In this document: positions 1 to 4,710 of the stretch, in pieces
Layout of the letters: the number at the start of each line of letters is the position of its first letter
How positions within the stretch are numbered: position 1 is the first letter of the stretch
Source: Candidatus Heimdallarchaeota archaeon
Lineage (GTDB): Archaea > Asgardarchaeota > Heimdallarchaeia > Heimdallarchaeales > Kariarchaeaceae
NCBI GenBank assembly: GCA_021399405.1
Contig: JAAFKL010000270.1
Coordinates: forward strand, 1 to 5,978
Direction of reading: 5' to 3'
DNA length: 5,978 nt
Translations under genes and position numbers: made by a program
Notes under the pieces: generated by a model
The model's input: only the letters and a program-made list of their open reading frames with translations
Told to the model about the DNA's origin: nothing
The model's database searches: none

Positions 1-1611
1 AAAGCGAAACATCAATTGGATGGAACTTGGAATAACCATAATAGAAAAATTTCTCAAAAGGAAGCAGCAATAAGAATGAATGCGACTGCTGGACAAGCGG
101 TAATGTATTCTGGAATCACAGTAATTATTGGGTTTATGAGCATGTTAGTAATAGGATCTGATTTCTCCAAAAGTATGTCGATATCAATCGCTGTTATGGT
201 TATTTTCTCAATTCTTACTGCTAGGACACTTACACCTGCGATACTAAGCGTATGGGGAAACAAACTGGATTGGCCAAATGTGTTATCAAGAGCTAATCAG
301 GATGTAGAGAAATACAAGCATGAAATTAAGCATGAAACTATTGGTGATTCATTTTGGATGAAATGGTCAAAACTAGTAATGAAAGCTCCAGTCAGATTTC
401 TCTTGCTTGGTCTATTGATATTGTCCCCATTTGTTATTATGTCAGCACAAACTGATTTATCATTTGATACCCTCAAAAGTTTACCCCCGGGTACAGACTC
501 TAGGGAGGGATTAGAATACGTTCAAAATGAATTTAATCTAGGAGAACTCTATCCCTACCAAATCATTATTGATACAGGAGAGTCAGGTTCGGTTTTACAA
601 GCTCAAATTATTGATGCGGCAAACCAGTTTGCTCAGTGGGCACATACCTATAGTGGCTCAATTAATGGAGAAGACATTATTTTTACCAATATCAATTCCC
701 TCTCATTCCATGCAAATGATTCGGGGCTGTTCACAAAGTCCCTAGATGATATTAATGCAGAGTTGGCAAACAATCCGTTCTTTCCATTCACTGAAGGCAG
801 ATATCTCAATTTCGGACACGGAATGAATACAATGGTAATGTTGATTGGAACTAATTTGGATCCAGGTAAAAGTGCAGCATGGGATCTTACACTTGTCATC
901 AGAGATGAAGTTGGGAAGATATTTGGAGATGTTGCTGGAGTTGAGAATACATATGTTACTGGATTTTCTGCATCATTCCTAGATACAAAGAATACGCTTT
1001 ATGCTGATGTGCCTTTAATGATCTTAGTTGCAGTATTTTTAATCTACATAGCATTAATGATACTATTCAGGAGTGTTCTTCTACCAGCAAAGGCGATTAT
1101 AACTATTGGAGGGTCGATCTTGTTCGGCCTAGGGACCTTAGTATTTGTTTTACAACATGGTAATTTATTACATGTTGGAATCCCAGGAACTGATATTACA
1201 TTCTGGGAAGCTGAACAAAGTGGAGTTGCTTTTATCATTCCGATTTTCCTATTTACCACTGTTCTTGGACTTGGTATGGACTATAGTATTTTCATTATTA
1301 CTAGGATTAACGAGGAATTTCATACAAATGGTAAGGATATCAATGAAGCTGTTGGATTAGGGCTTGCAAAGACAGCTGGTGTGATAACCAGTGCAGCAAC
1401 AATTATGACAACCACTTTTCTAGTATTTGCAGCCTCTCCCACGTTAATAATGAAATCTATTGGATTGGCACTATCTGTGGCAATCATAATAGATGCAACC
1501 ATTTCAAGAGTAATATTACTACCCGCAGCCATGAGATTGGCCGGAAAATGGAATTGGTGGCTACCAAGGTGGCTAGATAAAATCTTACCTAAAATCGATT
1601 TGGAACATTAG
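1..1611 (+). CDS. MMPL/RND-family membrane transporter, C-terminal part (5' end outside window)
   Basis: This is the C-terminal part of an MMPL-type (RND superfamily) exporter, an integral membrane protein that moves lipid-like or other hydrophobic substrates using the ion gradient. The frame is open to the left edge (it begins KAKHQ), so the TTG at 16 is not a credible start. Counting that TTG as residue 1, residues 26-80 are the last helices of the first membrane domain, with the family-like run SGITVIIGF. Residues 125-143 are a membrane helix, and about 145-330 form the large extracytoplasmic loop. Residues 331-510 are the second membrane bundle, including GLGMDYSIF at 418-426, a hallmark of MMPL proteins with its membrane-embedded Asp-Tyr. 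The protein ends with a short basic tail. Family members usually have 700-1000 residues, so roughly 200-400 are missing. The substrate cannot be told. The 3' end is duplicated at 2718-2799. Confidence 0.93.
   Translation, partial: KAKHQLDGTWNNHNRKISQKEAAIRMNATAGQAVMYSGITVIIGFMSMLVIGSDFSKSMSISIAVMVIFSILTARTLTPAILSVWGNKLDWPNVLSRANQDVEKYKHEIKHETIGDSFWMKWSKLVMKAPVRFLLLGLLILSPFVIMSAQTDLSFDTLKSLPPGTDSREGLEYVQNEFNLGELYPYQIIIDTGESGSVLQAQIIDAANQFAQWAHTYSGSINGEDIIFTNINSLSFHANDSGLFTKSLDDINAELANNPFFPFTEGRYLNFGHGMNTMVMLIGTNLDPGKSAAWDLTLVIRDEVGKIFGDVAGVENTYVTGFSASFLDTKNTLYADVPLMILVAVFLIYIALMILFRSVLLPAKAIITIGGSILFGLGTLVFVLQHGNLLHVGIPGTDITFWEAEQSGVAFIIPIFLFTTVLGLGMDYSIFIITRINEEFHTNGKDINEAVGLGLAKTAGVITSAATIMTTTFLVFAASPTLIMKSIGLALSVAIIIDATISRVILLPAAMRLAGKWNWWLPRWLDKILPKIDLEH
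1486..1567 (+). repeat. Direct repeat copy A, inside the MMPL gene
   Basis: This 82-nt stretch codes for IIDATISRVILLPAA and the following WNWWLP region of the transporter. It recurs in the same orientation at 2718-2799, an offset of 1232 nt. By hand alignment 76 of 82 positions match without gaps. Differences fall at 1497, 1498, 1519, 1524, 1554 and 1561. Confidence 0.95.
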
Positions 1612-1616
1612 ATGGC

Positions 1617-1656
1617 ATTTTAATTTTAATCGAGTATTTTCAAATATATTTAAAAT
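1617..1656 (+). terminator. Possible T-rich termination region after the MMPL gene
   Basis: Just after the MMPL stop codon come the T-runs ATTTTAATTTTAATC and GTATTTTC, then an AT-only stretch that is T-rich on both strands. Archaeal termination commonly uses such T-runs without a hairpin. The same stretch could serve the minus-strand gene arriving from the right, because the two genes converge here. The call rests on composition alone. Confidence 0.3.
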
Positions 1657-1713
1657 TAACACAAGTATGCTGATACTGCAGATCCACTTTCTGATTTATG
1701 GATTGTTTGTGTA

Positions 1714-1830
1714 TCATGAATTGGATGTTGCCTGTGCTGAGTCCGGTACAATTCCATATTTTCGAACGACAACTTGCAAAATCTGTTTACTATTCAATGG
1801 CTTGATGTAGGCCTCTTCATTTGCCATATG
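1714..1830 (-). pseudogene. Relic of a response-regulator receiver domain C-terminus
   Basis: On the minus strand, in a different frame from the 281-residue gene, the codons from about 1830 down to the TGA at 1716-1714 read MANEEAYIKPLNSKQILQ, followed by VVVRKYGIV and a short tail. This resembles the end of a CheY-like receiver domain: the Tyr-Ile before the conserved Lys-Pro pair, then the final amphipathic helix that starts after a loop (KP-x-n-ILQVV-x-KY). No start, phosphoacceptor Asp or upstream receiver sequence is present, since the DNA upstream belongs to the 281-residue gene. It is therefore best read as a decayed 3' fragment. Similarity is judged by eye over about 35 residues, so chance resemblance is possible. 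It overlaps the last nine codons of the neighbouring gene. Confidence 0.45.
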
Positions 1831-2639
1831 TAATCCATCAGCATTGCCCCACAACAGAGTACCAAGTCTTTTTCAACGCTGGTTGCAGCAATTGCGTTAA
1901 TCTTGGATTTTCTATTGAGAAGTCCGTATTTCCTATCAAGTTCAATTAGTTCATAATTGGCTAAGGGGTCTGCATTTGTAACTTTCAAATATTCCTTTTG
2001 TAATTTACTATATTCAAATACGTTATCAACTGAGTAGGTTATCAATACAGATTCTGAATTCACAATTTCTACTGTTGCTTCATTTTCCCTTGGAAAATCG
2101 AATCTAAAATTTGTATGATAATTTTGGTTCATATAGGTGAATAACAGTGAATAATGCTTATTTGGGTTTTTCCAACTTTTAGGAATCCGCAAATCATTAA
2201 TCTGATCAGAAAAATTTAGCTTGATAGGGTCTTCATTTTGACCTTTCAGGATAAAGTTCTTGGATCGCTTACTTATCAATGATCCGATCTCAATTATTAA
2301 ATTGTTTACTTCACGGACTGAAAACCTTGTACTAGGGATTATGGAAGACATATTTAATGCTAACATGATAATTACAATGATAGCAATTAACATGTTTTGG
2401 CCAGACAAAGTCAGTATTTCTTGGTAATCGAATACATAAGCTATCGTGCTAATCAAGACAAGATAGATGGTGATGGCCAACATTATTTGCAAAAGTATTA
2501 ACGAAATGTTCGTTTCACGTTTAAGATGTAATATTCGTTGACCGTCTTTATTTGTTAACCAAAAATCCCCGTCATCCGCATACGTACCAAAAATATATTC
2601 TTGTTTGATTATATGATATGAGACTAAATCGTCTACCAT
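1794..2639 (-). CDS. Two-helix membrane protein with tubby-like (LURP-one/scramblase-like) ends
   Basis: I do not recognise this 281-residue protein as a named family. Residues 5-42 (YHIIKQEYIFG, then GDFWLTNKDGQRILHLK) resemble the first strands of LURP-one/phospholipid-scramblase folds, which often read Y-IKQ...DDF-I-D-NG. Two strongly hydrophobic segments follow at about 46-70 and 83-103, with a short loop between them. The rest is a soluble, strand-rich region. It closes with KDLVLCCGAMLMDYIW at 257-272, like the buried hydrophobic C-terminal helix of tubby-like proteins (compare LIDFMYF in scramblases). The fold assignment is inference from these two ends. The ATG at 2639-2637 is supported by a TATA box centred 26 nt upstream, suggesting a leaderless transcript. 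The last residues (MKRPTSSH) seem to be translated from the receiver relic in another frame, so the natural C-terminus may have been altered. It is a single gene, convergent with the MMPL gene. Confidence 0.82.
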   Translation of the reverse strand: MVDDLVSYHIIKQEYIFGTYADDGDFWLTNKDGQRILHLKRETNISLILLQIMLAITIYLVLISTIAYVFDYQEILTLSGQNMLIAIIVIIMLALNMSSIIPSTRFSVREVNNLIIEIGSLISKRSKNFILKGQNEDPIKLNFSDQINDLRIPKSWKNPNKHYSLLFTYMNQNYHTNFRFDFPRENEATVEIVNSESVLITYSVDNVFEYSKLQKEYLKVTNADPLANYELIELDRKYGLLNRKSKINAIAATSVEKDLVLCCGAMLMDYIWQMKRPTSSH

Positions 2640-2660
2640 AATTAGTTATTTATTGTTAGT

Positions 2661-2670
2661 ATTTATAAAT
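2661..2670 (-). promoter_or_regulatory. TATA box of the 281-residue membrane protein gene
   Basis: On the minus strand the sequence is ATTTATAAAT, a perfect palindrome centred about 26 nt upstream of the A of the ATG at 2639. That is the archaeal TATA-to-TSS distance, so the mRNA would start at or next to the start codon. Being symmetric it could in principle also work rightwards, into the MMPL relic. Confidence 0.65.
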
Positions 2671-2717
2671 TGCTACGGATTAAGGACTTCAATTTCCTTA
2701 TTTCTCGTTGGTTAGTA

Positions 2718-2799
2718 ATAATAGATGCGGCCATTTCAAGAGTAATATTATTACCTGCAGCCATGAGATTGGCCGGAAAATGGAACTGGTGGTTACCAA
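2718..2799 (+). repeat. Direct repeat copy B, in the MMPL relic
   Basis: This is the second copy of the 82-nt repeat at 1486-1567, in the same orientation, with 76 of 82 identical positions. The two copies enclose the 281-residue gene and the receiver relic. Confidence 0.95.
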
Positions 2800-2831
2800 A
2801 ATCGATCGATCCAATCCAACAAGACATCTGA
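2718..2831 (+). pseudogene. Relic of a second MMPL transporter gene (3' end only)
   Basis: The frame starting at 2718 reads IIDAAISRVILLPAA, then MRLAGKWNWWLPKSIDPIQQ, and ends at TGA 2829-2831. Over its first 27 residues it matches the end of the upstream MMPL transporter with one change (Thr to Ala). After WWLP the two diverge: the relic seems to have lost about eight codons (the RWLDKILP part) and then continues through an AAATCGAT also seen near the end of the intact gene. There is no start codon and no upstream MMPL sequence. The open frame to the left, back to a stop at 2643-2645, does not resemble the transporter. Five of the six nucleotide differences in the matching part are synonymous, which points to descent from a paralogue that was functional while diverging. 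It cannot make a transporter. Confidence 0.9.
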
Positions 2832-2899
2832 AACGTTTCAATCATCCAGTGGATAGTTTATCTCTAAAATCAGAACCTAAACTGCAAAGTTTACTATGA

Positions 2900-2909
2900 T
2901 TTAAATATT
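2900..2909 (+). promoter_or_regulatory. TATA box of the tandem GNAT gene
   Basis: TTTAAATATT is centred about 23 nt before the ATG at 2927 and 26 nt before the second in-frame ATG at 2930. The second distance equals that seen for the 281-residue gene. No Shine-Dalgarno motif lies in between, which suggests a leaderless or nearly leaderless mRNA. Confidence 0.6.
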
Positions 2910-2926
2910 TTTTAATCGAAATTATT

Positions 2927-3988
2927 ATGATGAATGAAGCTCATACTCAGTACGTAATTGAGCCTGTTGATTTCAAAACAGCTTCTGATAATATATTTGA
3001 ACTAAATTATGAATTCGAAATGTTAATGATAAGGGAGACGGATCCCGACGAGCCCGATTTCCCTAAAGAACTCTGGAAGACACTTGTACGTCAAGATGAT
3101 ACAAAATATGTCATTGAGCGATGGATGGCTATGGATAACGGTAAAGTGGTTGGTTCTGCAGTTTTACATATATTATTAGAAAAATCGCCTAATTACGAAA
3201 CAGATAAGCATATTTGCATGCTTACAATTAATGTTCACCCTAAGTGCAGGAATAGTGGCCTAGGATCCAAATTAACCAAAACGGTCTTAGCAAAAATTCA
3301 CACAGTGCCAAGAATAACTACAATTTTTGCAGATGCCACTTTGGAAAGTGGAAAGAAATTCAGTGAGAAACTTGGAGGGAAAATTTCAAAAACGCGGTCA
3401 GAAAATCGATTATGTCTAGCTGAAGTTAATTGGGAATTACTCAAAAACTGGAAACAAAGTGGTGAGAAATTAAGCAAAAAAGAGGGAGTGAAAATTCAAT
3501 ATTTCGAGCAATGTCCTAAAGATATTATCGAAGCTTATACTGACACTTATACTGAGGTTATGAACCAACGACCTCTAGGAGATTATGATGGAAAGATCGT
3601 TGTATCACCTGAAAGTAGAAGAGAGGATGAAAAGAGGCAAGCGGAGCGAGGACTTCTATGGTATACATTCATAACACGAGAATCAGATGGTGCCATCAGC
3701 AGTTTAACAGAGATGTTTTATTCCCCTGGAACACCACACAAAGGCTATCAAAACATGACTGGGGTTCAAGAGAGGTATCGTGGTAGAGGATTGGGTAAAT
3801 GGTTGAAAGCTCACATGCTTGAATGGTTATATGCTAAGTACCCTGCTATTGTGTATATTGTTACTGGTAACGCAACATCCAACAAACCTATGCTCTCCAT
3901 CAACAATCGAATGGGTTACAAGGAATTTCTAGAAGGTACTTCATATTCCTTCAAGGTTGAAAATTTATTGACAAGCTACAATCTATGA
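2927..3988 (+). CDS. Tandem GNAT-family N-acetyltransferase
   Basis: This is a 353-residue soluble protein with two GNAT folds in a row, the family that moves an acetyl group from acetyl-CoA to an amine. The first domain covers about 10-170. Its acetyl-CoA pyrophosphate loop is CRNSGLG (107-113), following strand ICMLTINVHP, and a later FSEKLGG (145-151) matches the usual C-terminal helix-turn. The second domain covers about 188-350. It has a fuller loop, RYRGRGLGKWLK (283-294), and the motif NKPMLSINNRMGYKEF (319-334), typical of GNAT folds. In tandem GNATs often only one half is active; here the second half has the more canonical loop. The substrate is unknown, and mycothiol synthase is only a distant architectural parallel. 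The start is ATG 2927 or the adjacent ATG 2930, which gives better TATA spacing. It appears to be transcribed alone. Confidence 0.9.
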   Translation: MMNEAHTQYVIEPVDFKTASDNIFELNYEFEMLMIRETDPDEPDFPKELWKTLVRQDDTKYVIERWMAMDNGKVVGSAVLHILLEKSPNYETDKHICMLTINVHPKCRNSGLGSKLTKTVLAKIHTVPRITTIFADATLESGKKFSEKLGGKISKTRSENRLCLAEVNWELLKNWKQSGEKLSKKEGVKIQYFEQCPKDIIEAYTDTYTEVMNQRPLGDYDGKIVVSPESRREDEKRQAERGLLWYTFITRESDGAISSLTEMFYSPGTPHKGYQNMTGVQERYRGRGLGKWLKAHMLEWLYAKYPAIVYIVTGNATSNKPMLSINNRMGYKEFLEGTSYSFKVENLLTSYNL

Positions 3989-4070
3989 ATTCACTTTGCA
4001 TACTAAGCTAATCAATGGTGATATGTTGGCGATCTGTCTATCTGTCCAAAACTTCAAAGCTGAGGCATAA

Positions 4071-4080
4071 TTTTATAAAG
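4071..4080 (+). promoter_or_regulatory. Orphan TATA-like box
   Basis: TTTTATAAAG has the form of an archaeal TATA element, but neither flanking gene is correctly placed to use it. About 19 nt after its centre is an ATG at 4094 opening an 18-codon frame (MFRSTENGRISNALILRS, stop 4148-4150). The transcript could instead be a non-coding RNA, or the box may be chance in AT-rich DNA. Confidence 0.3.
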
Positions 4081-4157
4081 ATAAGACAAATTCATGTTTC
4101 GATCGACAGAAAACGGACGTATCAGCAACGCTCTTATACTTCGATCTTAGATAATTG

Positions 4158-4171
4158 TTAAAAATAAATTT
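4158..4171 (-). terminator. Possible T-run terminator of the zinc-ribbon gene
   Basis: On the minus strand this stretch reads AAATTTATTTTTAA, about 50 nt beyond the stop codon of the zinc-ribbon gene. It is a plausible archaeal T-run terminator, judged from composition only. Confidence 0.25.
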
Positions 4172-4216
4172 GCAGTTTTACTTTTTCGATCGATTTATTT
4201 AGGTAACAAAGTTAAA

Positions 4217-4522
4217 TTAATGCGACCTAACGATCGATATGTAATATCGAAAAATGAAATAGACTCCCAAAAGCAGCCACCAATATAAGAATTGTCTTAA
4301 ATACGGTAAATCCATACTTTCAACTATTGGTTCTTCAAATCCTGTAATAATTAAAATGGCATTAATCCAATATACAGAAAGAATCAAAGAAATCGGCATC
4401 ATTAAATTATCGATCATAGTAGGTTTTGCCTCGTCATTTTCACACTTCTTGCAGAATAATTTTTGAGTATCAAATATCTTTATCTTACATCTGTGACAAA
4501 TACCATCTATTTGATCGTTCAA
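4217..4522 (-). CDS. Small zinc-ribbon protein with two membrane helices
   Basis: This 101-residue protein has an N-terminal zinc ribbon. The pairs CHRC (9-12) and CKKC (24-27) would bind one zinc, with an 11-residue loop between them. After an acidic linker come two hydrophobic segments at about 41-62 and 76-95, ending in a short basic tail (RYYISIVRSH). Such small ribbon-plus-helix proteins are common and mostly uncharacterised in archaea, and no function can be assigned. The start is unusual: the only codon before the first Cys pair is TTG at 4522-4520, because a TAA lies just upstream with no ATG or GTG between. The intact Cys pattern supports a real gene. A TATA-like CTTAAATAG lies about 40 nt upstream, allowing a short leader. 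Its 3' end carries a CGATCG site at 4231-4236. Confidence 0.68.
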   Translation of the reverse strand: MNDQIDGICHRCKIKIFDTQKLFCKKCENDEAKPTMIDNLMMPISLILSVYWINAILIITGFEEPIVESMDLPYLRQFLYWWLLLGVYFIFRYYISIVRSH

Positions 4523-4557
4523 AATTCGTTACCCCAATTCTATTCTATTGAAATACT

Positions 4558-4567
4558 TCTATTTAAG
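4558..4567 (-). promoter_or_regulatory. Possible TATA box of the zinc-ribbon gene
   Basis: On the minus strand this reads GCTTAAATAG, centred about 40 nt upstream of the TTG start. That is farther than for the other genes here and implies a leader of roughly 12-15 nt. Support is weak. Confidence 0.3.
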
Positions 4568-4710
4568 CATTGTCGAGACTTATCTATATTAGATAGAAAT
4601 CGAAGATCCACCAATACGATCGACAGATACCTAATGTAGCACCCTAAATAATACCCACAGCTAGCTGGCATAATACCTAAAAAATCATCTAGCAATTCCG
4701 TATATTTTTT

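Larger units (their letters stand above)
3989..4216. other. Intergenic gap between convergent genes
   Basis: This gap holds no recognisable gene. It contains a strong TATA-like box at 4071-4080 with no clear gene behind it, two CGATCG palindromes (4100-4105 and 4187-4192), and A/T runs at 4158-4200 that may end transcripts from either side. No tRNA cloverleaf or long hairpin was seen by eye. Confidence 0.6.

Noticed and set aside
16..18. TTG as the start of the MMPL gene
   Set aside because: The frame stays open to position 1, and the protein begins in the middle of the first membrane domain, so the gene simply runs off the window.
1145..1360. 71-residue plus-strand frame and several antisense frames inside the MMPL gene
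   Set aside because: They are shadows of the transporter in other frames and have no motifs of their own.
1664..1677. Hairpin AGTAT-GCTG-ATACT
   Set aside because: A five-base AT-rich stem is too weak to call a terminator or structured RNA.
2663..2845. 60-residue minus-strand open frame
   Set aside because: It is antisense to the MMPL relic. Its resemblance to an antisense frame of the MMPL gene only mirrors the 82-nt repeat.
2708..2899. 63-residue plus-strand open frame
   Set aside because: It reads the MMPL relic in the wrong frame. The frame starting at 2718 carries the real similarity.
3989..4216. tRNA, CRISPR or riboswitch in the gap
   Set aside because: No cloverleaf arms, regularly spaced repeats or conserved riboswitch cores were visible.
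4100..4627. 11-nt direct repeat CGATCGACAGA at 4100 and 4617
   Set aside because: Repeats of this length are expected by chance within 6 kb. Only the CGATCG core enrichment was kept.
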